Source: Desulfobacteraceae bacterium (GTDB lineage: Bacteria; Desulfobacterota; Desulfobacteria; Desulfobacterales; Desulfococcaceae). From it: a DNA stretch of 64,000 bases. A program made the position numbers and the translations under genes. The stretch lies in assembly GCA_011390755.1 (NCBI GenBank), contig JAABRU010000008.1:1-64000 (forward strand), in the 5' to 3' direction. The notes beneath the pieces were generated by a model. The model was not told the DNA's origin. It worked only from the letters and a program-made list of their open reading frames with translations, and made no database searches. Positions 1-10,620 of the stretch are shown in pieces; positions within the stretch are counted from its first letter, which is position 1; each line of letters begins with the position of its first letter.

Positions 1-260
1 CTCCGCCCCGTAACGCATTTTTCCGGGGCTCCGCCCCGTACACAGTATGAGGCGGAGCCTCACCTCCGGCGTTACGGGGCTCCGCCCCGTAACGCATTTT
101 TCCGGGGCTCCGCCCCGTACACAGTATGAGGCGGAGTCTCACCTCCGGTGTTACGGGGCTCTGCTCCGTAACGAGTCCGGGTTGAAACTTTCATGCTTTG
201 TTGTGAGTCATAGCTCATGGCGGTTTATCAGAAGATGCATTGTATATTCAGCATTAAACC
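1..260. repeat. 79-bp GC-rich tandem repeat (ctccgccccgtaacgcatttttccgggg...), about 2 copies, running into an 'atgcttygytgtgagtca' repeat module
   Basis: Same text at positions 1 and 80; related text recurs at 31170-31380. Confidence 0.8.
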
Positions 261-275
261 TTAAAACAATTATTT

Positions 276-1982
276 ATGATGAAAGATATGAATTTTTCAC
301 AGGCCAGGACCTATCTGAAAAATATGCCCGTTTCTGTCAGTCGTTTTCAGATTATTTCCCATCTCCGTTCAGCAGCAGATCTGCAGGGCACGGAATCATT
401 CCAGCGAAAAGCTGCTGAAGAACTGCTGGAAGAAACCCGACCCGAAAATGCGGTTCCGGAAGTATACCGGGAATACCGCCCCATTGTCAGAGACGGCATC
501 CGTTTTCTCTTTTCCCGCCTGTCACCGGAACGGCTTTTTGCTATTATTGCAAATCAGCTTCTCATGAAAACCGGAAGCAGTACGCAGGAACGTCTGATCA
601 CACTGGCAAAAGAAATTCCCACCCTGCATAAACTGGGGCAAATCATTGCCCGCAACCGGAATACCGATCCCCAATGCAGAAAATGGCTGATTCAGCTGGA
701 AAACGGTCTGTATGGAACAGATGCTGCCGCTCTCCGGAAAGAAATCCGGAAAGAAATGGATAATTATCTGCATCCATATGAGATCAGAACAGATGCGGAA
801 ATTCTTTCGGAAGCCAGTGTCGGAAGTGTGATGGGGTTTGGGTGGACTGCCCCCCATACGGGGACAGCATCACGGGGTGTATTTAAAATCATCCGTCCGG
901 GGGTGCGGGAACATCTGACGGAAGAATTCCGTATTCTGGATGATTTGGCCCGATTTTTTCACCGGAACCGGGAAAAATATTCCCTGAAAAATTTCAAATT
1001 CATCGAAACATTTGCCGATATCCGGGATGCCCTGCAGGAAGAAATCAATCTGCGGGGGGAGCAGGAACATCTGCGCGAGGCCGCAGACTTTTACAAAAAA
1101 AACAAAAATGTACGGATTCCCCGTCTGCTGCCTTTTTCCACAGAAAATATAACGGTCATGGAATTTATGGAGGGGGAAAAAATCACGGATATCCCCATGC
1201 CGCCGCCTGTGCGCAGACAATGTGCCCGGATTCTTTTTGAAACCCTTATCTGGCAGCCGCTTTTTTCCCCGGAAGAAGCTCCTCTCTTTCACGGAGATCC
1301 CCATGCCGGAAATATTTACGGATGCAGGGATGCAAAGGGAAATCCCTCTGTGGTGCTGCTGGACTGGAGTCTGTGCGGCAGACTTTCCAAATCCCGACGA
1401 TTGAAAATGGTACGGCTTATCATCGGTATTCTGATGGAAAATGAGGATATAATTTTCCAGGCCCTTATACAGCTTTCCCGGGAAGCAGGGGAATTCCGGC
1501 AGGAGAGCCGGGTAAAAGGCATTGTCCGGGATATTCTGCGCAGCAGGGAATACGCCGATTGCCGTTTTATGGAAAAAGCCTTTTATTTTATTGACAGAGC
1601 AGCCATCCGGGGTATCCGTTTCCCCAAAAATCTGCTGCTTTTCCGCAAAAGTTTTTTTACCATAGACGGCGTTCTCCGCAGCGTTGATCCGGATTTCAGC
1701 ATGGATGCCTGCGTATTCCGTCTGATGGAAAACATGATGCTGGAAGAACTGCCCGGCAGATGGATGGGCATAATGATGCCGAGGGTGGATCGTGCTGAAA
1801 ATTACCGGAGTCTGTTATCCAACAAAGATTTGCAATTATTTGCCTTTCAGTTTCTCATGGAATACATGCGCAGGGGAATGGGCAGTTTTTCCGGACTGAC
1901 GGGGGCATATTTCTTTCCGGCAGTGACGGGAATTCTGCCTGGTAATATCAATACCGTTTCCTTAGGGAATTCGGCAAAATAA
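276..1982 (+). CDS. ABC1/AarF/UbiB-family atypical protein kinase
   Basis: 568 aa; FHGDPHAGNIYG and VVLLDWSLCGRL motifs typical of the AarF/UbiB family. Confidence 0.88.
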   Translation: MMKDMNFSQARTYLKNMPVSVSRFQIISHLRSAADLQGTESFQRKAAEELLEETRPENAVPEVYREYRPIVRDGIRFLFSRLSPERLFAIIANQLLMKTGSSTQERLITLAKEIPTLHKLGQIIARNRNTDPQCRKWLIQLENGLYGTDAAALRKEIRKEMDNYLHPYEIRTDAEILSEASVGSVMGFGWTAPHTGTASRGVFKIIRPGVREHLTEEFRILDDLARFFHRNREKYSLKNFKFIETFADIRDALQEEINLRGEQEHLREAADFYKKNKNVRIPRLLPFSTENITVMEFMEGEKITDIPMPPPVRRQCARILFETLIWQPLFSPEEAPLFHGDPHAGNIYGCRDAKGNPSVVLLDWSLCGRLSKSRRLKMVRLIIGILMENEDIIFQALIQLSREAGEFRQESRVKGIVRDILRSREYADCRFMEKAFYFIDRAAIRGIRFPKNLLLFRKSFFTIDGVLRSVDPDFSMDACVFRLMENMMLEELPGRWMGIMMPRVDRAENYRSLLSNKDLQLFAFQFLMEYMRRGMGSFSGLTGAYFFPAVTGILPGNINTVSLGNSAK

Positions 1983-2087
1983 TCTGGTCAAAGCAGGTCG
2001 GGCCCGCGTACTTCGGCTTCGCTCAGTAACCGCAGCGTAACCCGGCATTCATAAGGTTCCCCTCTTTCAGGGGACAATGCTACTGAC

Positions 2088-2228
2088 TTAGGCGATTTCC
2101 AAATAGAATGTAGCGCTTCCGCAGGAGTCTTAAACGGAAAGTCTGTAACCGGACTGCCGTCTGCCAGACACTGCCGGACTTTCAGTCCGGCACTCCTCCG
2201 GTACATTTTTTTCAGGAAATCACCTTAG
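2088..2228. mobile_element. MITE family C (IR GGYGATTTCC, flanked by TTA)
   Basis: TTAGGCGATTTCC ... GGAAATCACCTTA; same ends at 33299-33440. Confidence 0.7.
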
Positions 2229-2322
2229 AGCCTATCCGGAAACCTCTGAAACCGATTTTTGAAACCGGTGAAAACAGAGGTTCAGAAAATAACCGGAAGA
2301 CAGGTTTTCGGATCGGCTCTTA
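2225..2322. mobile_element. Short inverted-repeat element family E
   Basis: TTAGAGCCTATCCGGAAACCT ... AGGTTTTCGGATCGGCTCTTAA; related copy at 40650-40738. Confidence 0.6.
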
Positions 2323-2333
2323 AGGTGCAGGGG

Positions 2334-2410
2334 TGTATTGCATACGCCTTTCTGCCGGTGGCCGGGGCCTATGCAATACGCCTTTCTGCCGGTGGCCGGG
2401 GCCTATGCAA
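2334..2410. repeat. Tandem direct repeat ggggcctatgcaatacgcctttctgccggtggcc
   Basis: Adjacent near-identical copies; the core (tgcaatacgcc) recurs inside family F elements. Confidence 0.7.
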
Positions 2411-2515
2411 TACGCCCCTAGGGAAAAATATTCCTTAGGTCAGCAGCATTGCCCGCGGGGGGAGGGGAATTTTGGATCAGGGGATTTGACCCACTGCCAA
2501 TATTTTTTAATGCCA

Positions 2516-3676
2516 TCAGGCTGTTGCCTGCACAAAACGGATCACATCCTGCATTTCTTCGGGTGTCTGGGAATTGATGATATAGGCATAATTACCGCAT
2601 GAAGCGCAGAAACCCGCTTCAACAGGCCCGTGAAATACAATCAGATAACCGTATTTCTGCATAATATCCCGATGGGAATACATATAATTTTTGCTGAGTT
2701 TCCGGCCGATATAACCGCAGTGATAGGGCCGGGAGCAGGAAAAGGGAAAATGATTGTGCAGCAGAATTTCGGCCCAGCCGCGGTACACATCTATATTATT
2801 CGCATAATTGAACATATCTGTGGTAAATCCGCCGGGAGGCCCTGTATTCACTTCCAGCCCCACAATTTTATTTTCCGGGGTCCGGAAAAATTCAATATGG
2901 AAAAACTGTTCCCGGATATCAAATGCCCTGACAGTACTCCGACCGGCTTTTTCCAGATCTTCAGGAATTTCCCGCAGGGAATAATATGAAAAATCTTTGT
3001 TTTCTTTCAGGGTTTCCATAATGCCCTGGCTGTAAACATGAACTGTGTGAAAAACAATGCCGCCTTCCCGGTCCGTGAGACCGTCAAAAGAACAAAGCTG
3101 CCCTTGCGTACAGGCCTCCATATAATACCGCATAGAAGGCATAACCCGCAGAAATTTTTCCATTTCCGGATCAGTGTTAAAACGGAAGGTGGCGGCAGCG
3201 CCGGGTCCCCGATCCGGTTTGAAAATCACAGGATAACCTGTATCCCGTACAAAATTTTTTGCAGATTCAGCGTTTTTCAGCACTTTGCCTTTGGCAACCG
3301 CAACCCCCGCTTTCTGAAAAAGTTTTTTCATTTCGGATTTCCGGTTAAAACGCGCCAATCGGTGTATTTTAATTCCGGGAATATTAAAATCCGTCCGGAG
3401 GCGGGCTTCGCTTTCCGACAGGTATTCATTATGGGAGGTCACCCTGTCCAGACGGCCATAGGCATGGATAAAATAACCGCAGGTTCGCAGTAACTGTTCA
3501 TAATCCGCCATATTTTCCACCCGGTAATATTCTGTCAGGGCTTCTTTGAGTTCCTGCCGAAAATTATCATAATGCATCTCCCCGATTCCCAGTACATTTC
3601 CTCCGGCCTGATACAGCCGAAGGCAGAAAAGATAGTAAGCCGGATGGGAATCAGGAGATAAATACACGATATTCAT
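2516..3676 (-). CDS. ATP-grasp domain protein (carboxylate-amine ligase-like)
   Basis: 386 aa; GYPVIFKPDRGPGAAATFRF and GLEVNTGPPGGFTTDM resemble ATP-grasp nucleotide/metal-binding segments. Confidence 0.75.
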   Translation of the reverse strand: MNIVYLSPDSHPAYYLFCLRLYQAGGNVLGIGEMHYDNFRQELKEALTEYYRVENMADYEQLLRTCGYFIHAYGRLDRVTSHNEYLSESEARLRTDFNIPGIKIHRLARFNRKSEMKKLFQKAGVAVAKGKVLKNAESAKNFVRDTGYPVIFKPDRGPGAAATFRFNTDPEMEKFLRVMPSMRYYMEACTQGQLCSFDGLTDREGGIVFHTVHVYSQGIMETLKENKDFSYYSLREIPEDLEKAGRSTVRAFDIREQFFHIEFFRTPENKIVGLEVNTGPPGGFTTDMFNYANNIDVYRGWAEILLHNHFPFSCSRPYHCGYIGRKLSKNYMYSHRDIMQKYGYLIVFHGPVEAGFCASCGNYAYIINSQTPEEMQDVIRFVQATA

Positions 3677-3838
3677 GATGAATTCCTTTCAAAAACTATA
3701 AATCTTGTCATGTTTCCCTGTTCATGTTAATTATCACAAAAATTTGTTTTCTTCCATCAAAGACTTGAAAAGTGGAGAGCGGAAGGAAAATGCACGGCAG
3801 GATTGCCGGAAGAAACCTAATGTAAGAAAAGGATATTT

Positions 3839-4906
3839 ATGATGAAAAATGTATTTCAGCCCGGAGGATGCCCGACCCTGATCGGCAGTCTGCCCCTGGG
3901 CGATCACCAGAAGGCGGCCGCCATGGTGCAGCAGTATGTGCCGGAACTTCCCGTATGGATTCAACTGCCCATTTATCCGGAAGAAGGAATGATCTTTCAG
4001 TATATGCCCGGACTTCCGGGACTGACCGTAAACGAGGAACGCTCGTATCTGCATACCTCCCATGAAAATTTTTCAGATAATCTGCTGTCTTTTTACGATG
4101 AATATATGGCTGTGATTCAGGGAGAAAAAGATATAAACGAATCCCGCTTTGTGCTGAAAGCAGATACCGCCAGGGGGTTTTTTGCTCTGCTGGAAAAACT
4201 TGCGGAAAGCAGTCACCGCCCCCTTGCCCTGAAAGGTCAGGTTACCGGCCCTCTGACATTTGCCACTGCCGTAAAAGACCAGGCAGGCCGTTCGGTTTTT
4301 TATGATGAGCAGATTCGGGATGCAGCGGTAAAACTTTTGGCACTGAAAGCCGTATGGCAGGTAAAGCAGCTTTCTGTTTTCGGAGTTCCGGTCATTATTT
4401 TCCTGGATGAACCCGCACTGGCGGGCTTCGGTTCATCGGAATTTATCAGCATTTCAAGGGAGGATGTGAAAAATGCAATCAATGAAGTTATTGAAAGCGT
4501 TCATTCCGAAGGCGGTCTGGCGGGGGTGCATGTCTGTGCCAATACCGAATGGGATTTGCTCACGGATACGGATGTGGATATTATCAACTTTGATGCCTAT
4601 TCCTATTTTGACCGTTTTATCCTCTATGCCGATGCCATCCGGGCCTTTCTGAAAAAGGGAAATATCATTGCCTGGGGCATTGTACCCACCGGTAATCCGG
4701 CAGATATTGAAAAAGAAAGCCCCGAATCTCTGGCGGCCAAATGGGAAGAACAGATGCAGCAGCTGACGGCGCTGGGATTTGACCGGGCGGAGATTCTGAA
4801 GCAGTCTCTGATTACACCGAGCTGCGGAGCGGGTTCTCTCAGTCCCGAACTTGCCGAGAGGGTGCTGTTTCTTACAAAGGAAGTATCCGCGATTATCAGA
4901 AAATAA
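3839..4906 (+). CDS. UROD/MetE-like (cobalamin-independent methionine synthase II-like) protein
   Basis: 355 aa; GCPTLIGSLP, GLAGVHVCANTEW, IAWGIVPTG segments. Confidence 0.7.
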   Translation: MMKNVFQPGGCPTLIGSLPLGDHQKAAAMVQQYVPELPVWIQLPIYPEEGMIFQYMPGLPGLTVNEERSYLHTSHENFSDNLLSFYDEYMAVIQGEKDINESRFVLKADTARGFFALLEKLAESSHRPLALKGQVTGPLTFATAVKDQAGRSVFYDEQIRDAAVKLLALKAVWQVKQLSVFGVPVIIFLDEPALAGFGSSEFISISREDVKNAINEVIESVHSEGGLAGVHVCANTEWDLLTDTDVDIINFDAYSYFDRFILYADAIRAFLKKGNIIAWGIVPTGNPADIEKESPESLAAKWEEQMQQLTALGFDRAEILKQSLITPSCGAGSLSPELAERVLFLTKEVSAIIRK

Positions 4907-5008
4907 CAGACAAAACTCCGGACATGAACTCTTATTCGGGCAGACAATCCGCATTTCTGCCGCATACAGCTCATTTCCGGAGATGAAGCAGAAAAAGGAA
5001 AAAAATAT

Positions 5009-5854
5009 ATGACAGAAAAGACAGCATTCAGCGGTGCCGGCCGTTATGTTCTGGACGAAGAACTGGCAGCCATTGTCAATATTTCCATGTCCCTGGAAAT
5101 GCCTCTTTTATTAAAAGGGGAACCCGGAACCGGCAAAACCATGCTGGCCCATGCCATTGCCGAAAGTCTGAAAATGCCCCTGATTGTACTGAATGTCAAA
5201 TCCAGCATGAAACTGGTGGATGCCCTGTATCAGTATGATACCCTGACCCGTCTGAATGACAGCCGTTTCGGGGATTCCTCCAGGGATGTCAGTAATATTG
5301 AAGAATATATCAGAATGGGAAAAATCGGGCAGGCATTTGTTTCGGATATCAGGACGGTTCTGCTCATTGATGAAATAGATAAGGCCGATACCGATTTTCA
5401 GGATGATATGCTGGATGTACTGGATCAGATGGAGTTTGATATTATTGAAACGGATAAAAGTATCCGCGCCAGGCACCGGCCGGTGATCATCATTACCTCC
5501 AATGCCAAAAAAGATCTCTCCGATCCTTTTCTGGGGCGCTGCAATTTTCACCACATTGCATTTCCGGATCCCAAGATGATGCGGAAAATTATCCATGTGC
5601 ATTTTCCGACCCTGGATGAGGATCTGCTGGAAAGCGCGGTGCAAAGTTTTTATATCCTGCGGGATTTGGATGCAGTCGAGAAGAAACCGGCGACGCGGGA
5701 ACTCATCAACTGGCTCCGTGCCCTGAATGCCGATCCGGATTTCAGTCCCAAAAAACTCCGCAAAGGTGAAATTCCCTTTCTGGGGGTTTTATTCAAAAAA
5801 AGCGGTGATTATCAGCGGGCCGCCGGATTTTTGAACCGGCGGAAGCGATTCTGA
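5009..5854 (+). CDS. MoxR-type AAA ATPase
   Basis: 281 aa; Walker A GEPGTGKT, Walker B VLLIDEIDKAD. Confidence 0.88.
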   Translation: MTEKTAFSGAGRYVLDEELAAIVNISMSLEMPLLLKGEPGTGKTMLAHAIAESLKMPLIVLNVKSSMKLVDALYQYDTLTRLNDSRFGDSSRDVSNIEEYIRMGKIGQAFVSDIRTVLLIDEIDKADTDFQDDMLDVLDQMEFDIIETDKSIRARHRPVIIITSNAKKDLSDPFLGRCNFHHIAFPDPKMMRKIIHVHFPTLDEDLLESAVQSFYILRDLDAVEKKPATRELINWLRALNADPDFSPKKLRKGEIPFLGVLFKKSGDYQRAAGFLNRRKRF

Positions 5855-6071
5855 TGCCGACAGGGAATATGTGCCGGAATCTCTGAAAAACAGAAATATA
5901 CTGATCCGGTTTTGGTTTTTCCAAAAACGGAGTCAAAATCTAATAAGCTGTCCGCCGGACAGTTGCGCTTGACACTTGCAGCAAATTTCGTGCCCGGAAA
6001 AACCTAAATTGAATCAGTATACAGCACCGGATGCGGGAAAAAGGAATTCCGACTGTTCCAAATCCGCATGG

Positions 6072-6761
6072 TCAGCGGGAAAGCATGGCCCGCATCATAT
6101 CTCCTGCATTTTCAGCATGGTCTGCAATAGATCCCAGAATTTCGCTCAGACGGATCAGGTGAAATACCGTCACCGGGTCCTTTTCCATCTGGAAAATTTT
6201 CCGTTTGACCGCATCCTCGACTTTATCGGCCGCATCCTCCTGTTCCCGGAGATTCCGGATAATATCCTTGACAGCAACCCGGTGTTTATCCGAATAATTT
6301 TTAAAATAGGTCTGCGCTTCCGTTACCATCCGGCTCAGTTCATCCACCGGATCAATGACCGAATCAATGAGCAGAAAAAAATCTTTATGATATTTTTCCG
6401 GAATGCCGGGCTCCTCCCGGTAGGAAATCCAGTCCAGGGCATCTTCCAGGGCATCCAGCACACTGTCCTGTTCTCTCAGATAACGGAAGAGCTGGAATTT
6501 ATCCACCGGCATCAGGGTTCCGACAGGAAGATGCCCACGGATACGGCGTTTGACGGCATCCGCCTCACTTTCCATGCGGATAACTTCTGCCCGCAGGTTT
6601 TCAAATGATTGGCAGTTATGCACCATATGGCATTCAATGGCATGTTGAAATACCCAGGCGCATTCTTTTACTTTTTCCGCATGTTCCTGTAAACCGTTAA
6701 AGGGAGAAGTTACAAATAATGACAAAAGCGGAATTCGCATCTGATACCTCCGTATTATCAC
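6072..6761 (-). CDS. DUF47/TIGR00153 PhoU-like Pit accessory protein
   Basis: 229 aa; directly upstream of the Pit transporter, typical pairing. Confidence 0.85.
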   Translation of the reverse strand: MIIRRYQMRIPLLSLFVTSPFNGLQEHAEKVKECAWVFQHAIECHMVHNCQSFENLRAEVIRMESEADAVKRRIRGHLPVGTLMPVDKFQLFRYLREQDSVLDALEDALDWISYREEPGIPEKYHKDFFLLIDSVIDPVDELSRMVTEAQTYFKNYSDKHRVAVKDIIRNLREQEDAADKVEDAVKRKIFQMEKDPVTVFHLIRLSEILGSIADHAENAGDMMRAMLSR

Positions 6762-6884
6762 TCGGCATGGTAAATGCCGTATTTCTTATAATCCAACACA
6801 GGTTGCCAACTATAAACCTGAGCAGCTGATTTTTCGTTCCGCCAACTTTCGGGTATACTGTATAAATATGAAAGTCCCCTGCAG

Positions 6885-7062
6885 AGACACACGGTGTGCG
6901 TCTCTGCGGTGTATTCTCATGCTTCGCTGTGGGGCAGGGCTCATGGCCGTTTATATGAAAGTGTCTGCGAAAAACCGGCCTCCGCCTTAATTTTCGCACT
7001 CCGCGCATCTTTCATGCTTCGCTGTGAGTCAGGGCTCATGGCAGTTTATATGACAAGCTGTA
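6885..7062. repeat. Repeat family D (atgcttcgctgtgagtcagggctcatggcagtttatatga modules)
   Basis: Reverse-complement relatives at 20165-20660; same orientation at 31235-31380. Confidence 0.75.
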
Positions 7063-8272
7063 ATATTTTAAAAATAATCATGCTGGTCAATGCCGCGGCC
7101 GGAACGGTCAGCACCCAGTACAGCACAATCTGCAGTACGATTTTGAAATTAACGGCTTCCAGGCCGTGGGCAAGACCCACCCCCATTACACCGCCCACAG
7201 CCGCATGGGTGGTGGAAACCGGCAGACCGAGTTTTGATGCAATCAGCACGGTGGTGGCAGCCGCAAAATCCACTGAAAATCCGCGGGTATTGGTCAGTGT
7301 GGTAATTTTGGTACCCAGTGTTTCCATTACCCGGTGTCCGGCCATGGCAATGCCGCAGGCAATGCCGACACCGCCGAAAAGAAGGAGAAAGAGGGGAACC
7401 GGAACCTGGGCCTCCACACTTCCGGTTTTCACCAGAAAGTAAATAACTGCCAAAGGGCCGATAGCATTGGCCACATCATTGGCTCCCTGGGCAAGGGCAA
7501 CATAGCAGGAAGTGCCGATCTGTATGCGTCTGAAAATTTCCTCCACGCCGTTTTCCTGTTTTTTTTTAATATAATACTTTATTATCATAGAAAAAAACAT
7601 CCCCAGCAGCGCGGCGGTCAGCAATGCCGCAGCCAGTGCGCTTTGAACACTGATGGAAAGTTCTTTGCCCAGAGGTGTTTTAAACAGAAAGGATAAAACA
7701 ACAACAAAAACAGACAGCCCGATAAAAAAAGGCGAAAGTTTCATTGCCCGGCCAAAAGCATCCCGTTTTGCAAGGATGAATTTTACAATTATTTTGAACA
7801 TGAAAAAGGCAATGATAAGACTGAAAAAGGGGGAAATGATCCAGCTCATCACCACAGCCCCCAGTTTTCCCCAGTTAATGACCGAAAAACCGCCGGCCAT
7901 AATACCGAAACCGATCATGGCCCCCACAATGGAATGGGTTGTGGATACGGGCAGGGATTTCCAGGTTGCAAAGGAAACCCACAGGGCAGAGGCCAGCAGC
8001 GCGGCCAATGCACCGAGCAGTGTCAGGTGGGGATCGCTGAGGATATGGGTGGAAACAATCCCTTTCCGGATGGTGTTGGTAACATGGGAGCCGATAAAGG
8101 TGGCCCCCAGTACATTGAGAATGCCTGCAATAAATATGGCCTGACGCACGGTAATGGCCTTGGCCCCGACAGCAGAAGCCATGGAGTTGGCCACATCATT
8201 GGCCCCGATATTCCAGGACATATAAAATCCGAAAATATAGCCGATAATCAGTACAGAGTTGTATTCAAACAT
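7046..8272 (-). CDS. Inorganic phosphate transporter, Pit family
   Basis: 408 aa; GANDVANSMASAVG and GANDVANAIGPL duplicated signatures. Confidence 0.93.
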   Translation of the reverse strand: MFEYNSVLIIGYIFGFYMSWNIGANDVANSMASAVGAKAITVRQAIFIAGILNVLGATFIGSHVTNTIRKGIVSTHILSDPHLTLLGALAALLASALWVSFATWKSLPVSTTHSIVGAMIGFGIMAGGFSVINWGKLGAVVMSWIISPFFSLIIAFFMFKIIVKFILAKRDAFGRAMKLSPFFIGLSVFVVVLSFLFKTPLGKELSISVQSALAAALLTAALLGMFFSMIIKYYIKKKQENGVEEIFRRIQIGTSCYVALAQGANDVANAIGPLAVIYFLVKTGSVEAQVPVPLFLLLFGGVGIACGIAMAGHRVMETLGTKITTLTNTRGFSVDFAAATTVLIASKLGLPVSTTHAAVGGVMGVGLAHGLEAVNFKIVLQIVLYWVLTVPAAALTSMIIFKILQLVI

Positions 8273-8531
8273 TATTTTCCTTTATGCATCCGGTTTCCGA
8301 ATTATATCTTTCGGTGGCGGGCCGAAAAGGCTGATTCTCCTGCCGGGGCGTATTGCATACGCCCCGGCAGTCATACATCTGATTCATCAACCCGTTTGAC
8401 CCACTGCCATATCTTTCTTTATCCACGGGGAATAATCCTGCTGTCTGCCGGAATCCGGGGAAGGAGATGCAGAGGCTTCCATCTGTATTTCCAGCACTTT
8501 CCCGCATGGAAAGCCGGATGAAAAAAGCCGT

Positions 8532-8903
8532 TCAGGGGCAGACCAGAGCAAATGCATTTTTCAGAATTTCAATTCTGGGATTTTTTCCTGATGCAATCAG
8601 GGAAACAACATCAAACCTTGCGCTGCAGTGCATCTGACCGCTTGTTTTCATATACCAGAGCGCTGTTTTGGAAATTTTCTGCTGTTTCCGGTAATTGACA
8701 GCATATTTCGGATGTCCGAAACTGCCGGAACGCCGGGCTTTCACCTCGACAAAAACAAGTGTTTCCCCGTCTTTGGCAATAATATCTATTTCCCCTGTTT
8801 TTGTCCGGTAATTCTGCTTCACTATTTCATAGCCATGCTGCCGGAGCAGTTTTGCAGCCGCGTCCTCACTGCTTTGGCCGAATTGCCGCCGGTCATCTGA
8901 CAT
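8532..8903 (-). CDS. yraN: YraN/UPF0102 endonuclease-like protein
   Basis: GEIDIIAKDGETLVFVEVKAR motif; next to rnhB. Confidence 0.92.
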   Translation of the reverse strand: MSDDRRQFGQSSEDAAAKLLRQHGYEIVKQNYRTKTGEIDIIAKDGETLVFVEVKARRSGSFGHPKYAVNYRKQQKISKTALWYMKTSGQMHCSARFDVVSLIASGKNPRIEILKNAFALVCP

Positions 8904-9507
8904 ATTCTTTTACACCTTTGAAACTGCGGCGGTGAATGGGGCAGGGACCGAATGCGGCTATGGCTTTTTTATGGGCAGGGGTCGGATATCCTTTATGGCG
9001 GGAAAAACCGTAATCCGGGTATTTCTCATGATAATGCAGCATGATACGATCTCTTTCCACTTTGGCTATCACAGAGGCCGCTGCAACGGAAATACTTTTC
9101 GCATCGCCTTTAATCAGGGGCATCTGGGGGATAGGACAGGAGGGAATGCTGATTTTGCCGTCAACCAGCAGATAATCCGGTTGGGGGTCCAGTCTTTCCA
9201 CAGCCATTTTCATGGACTTCAGAGAAGCCTGCAGAATATTGATCCGATCAATTTCCCCAGCTTCAAGTACAGCGATTCCGATACTCACTGCATGATGCCG
9301 AATCACTTCATACACTTCTTCTCTTTTTTTGGGGCTCAGTTTTTTGGAATCTGTAATGCGGGGATCGCAAAAGGCGGGAGGTAAAAGGACAGCAGCAGAA
9401 ACAACCGGACCGGCCAGTGGCCCCCGACCGGCCTCATCTGTTCCTGCAATCAAAGAAAAACCTTTGTTCCTGGCCTGATTTTCAAATGTCCGCATAAAAA
9501 ACGGCAT
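8893..9507 (-). CDS. rnhB: Ribonuclease HII
   Basis: AGTDEAGRGPLAGPVV signature. Confidence 0.95.
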   Translation of the reverse strand: MPFFMRTFENQARNKGFSLIAGTDEAGRGPLAGPVVSAAVLLPPAFCDPRITDSKKLSPKKREEVYEVIRHHAVSIGIAVLEAGEIDRINILQASLKSMKMAVERLDPQPDYLLVDGKISIPSCPIPQMPLIKGDAKSISVAAASVIAKVERDRIMLHYHEKYPDYGFSRHKGYPTPAHKKAIAAFGPCPIHRRSFKGVKEYVR

Positions 9508-9515
9508 CTGTATTA

Positions 9516-9866
9516 TCAGTTCACAAATCTGCGTTCTTTGATACGTGCGGCTTTTCCGCGCAGATTCCGCAGATAGTAAATCTTGGAACGGCGGACCCGG
9601 CCTCTGGTCAGCACTTCGATTTTATCAATCACAGGCGAATGCAGCGGAAAGATACGTTCGACTCCCACACCGTAGGAAATTTTCCGCACAGTAAAAGAAG
9701 CATTGGCCATGCCTTTGCGTTTGCTGATGACGACCCCTTCAAATGCCTGAATACGTTCTTTTTCGCCTTCCTTGATTTTCACATGCACCCGGACCGTATC
9801 CCCCGGAATAAAATCGGGAATATCCAGACGCATCATTTCTCTTTCAATATCGGCAAGTGTTTTCAT
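9516..9866 (-). CDS. rplS: 50S ribosomal protein L19
   Basis: [29 protein letters not shown]. Confidence 0.97.
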   Translation of the reverse strand: MKTLADIEREMMRLDIPDFIPGDTVRVHVKIKEGEKERIQAFEGVVISKRKGMANASFTVRKISYGVGVERIFPLHSPVIDKIEVLTRGRVRRSKIYYLRNLRGKAARIKERRFVN

Positions 9867-9984
9867 TTGTTTTCCCCCTATTTAATTTGAAAATTTACAA
9901 CAGTTTTATTCATCATTTCCGGATCATTTTCCGGACAGGGAACCCCGCTTTCTGAAACTGCGGAAACCGGATGAGCCAAAATAT

Positions 9985-10620
9985 CTATACAATCTCCCGA
10001 TCCCCCAAAAGCCGGTCCAGAATAACAGAAACAGCCGATCTCACAGAAAGATGATTGTAATCGCTGTTTCCTTTGACCGGTTCCAGAATATGGTCTGCAG
10101 CAGAAATAAAATCTGATGAAATCCCCCATGCAGTGCCAAAAACCAGCAGGCAGGGCCTGTCATCCTGCAGTATTCTCCGAAATGCCGGAAAAGACAGACT
10201 GCCGGAATACGCTTTGGCAGAGGTGACAATCATGCGGGGTTCCTTCTTTCTCTCTTTCCGGATATCCGCCTGCACTTTTTCTATTGAATCGGCAATGCGG
10301 ACGGTTTCCAGAGCATCCCGTCTTGCCGGGTTGTACCGGCCTCCGCCCCCCTCTGTCCAGTGTAAAATCAGTTTTTTCACCAGCAGCTGCTGATCCTCCA
10401 AAGGGGTTACCACATAAAAGGAAGAGACAGCATAGGTTCTGGCGGCCCTTGCAATATCATGCAGATCCAGATTGGTCACAGCCGAAGCAATGGTTTCCCC
10501 TTTTTTATTGACAACCGGATAATGAATCAGTGCCAGGTACAGATTGCGGGAAGATGCGGATTTCAGGCCCATGTCTTTCGCATCATGTTTATCCGGCACA
10601 GTATCCGCTGATATATTCAT
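9985..10620 (-). CDS. SPOUT-type SAM-dependent RNA methyltransferase (Methyltrn_RNA_4-like)
   Basis: 211 aa; overlaps trmD; LYLALIHYPVVNKKGETIASAVTNLDLHDIARAARTYAV. Confidence 0.8.
   Translation of the reverse strand: MNISADTVPDKHDAKDMGLKSASSRNLYLALIHYPVVNKKGETIASAVTNLDLHDIARAARTYAVSSFYVVTPLEDQQLLVKKLILHWTEGGGGRYNPARRDALETVRIADSIEKVQADIRKERKKEPRMIVTSAKAYSGSLSFPAFRRILQDDRPCLLVFGTAWGISSDFISAADHILEPVKGNSDYNHLSVRSAVSVILDRLLGDREIV

Noticed and set aside
47-418. 123-aa ORF
   Set aside because: Starts in the GC-rich tandem repeat and overlaps the AarF gene in another frame.
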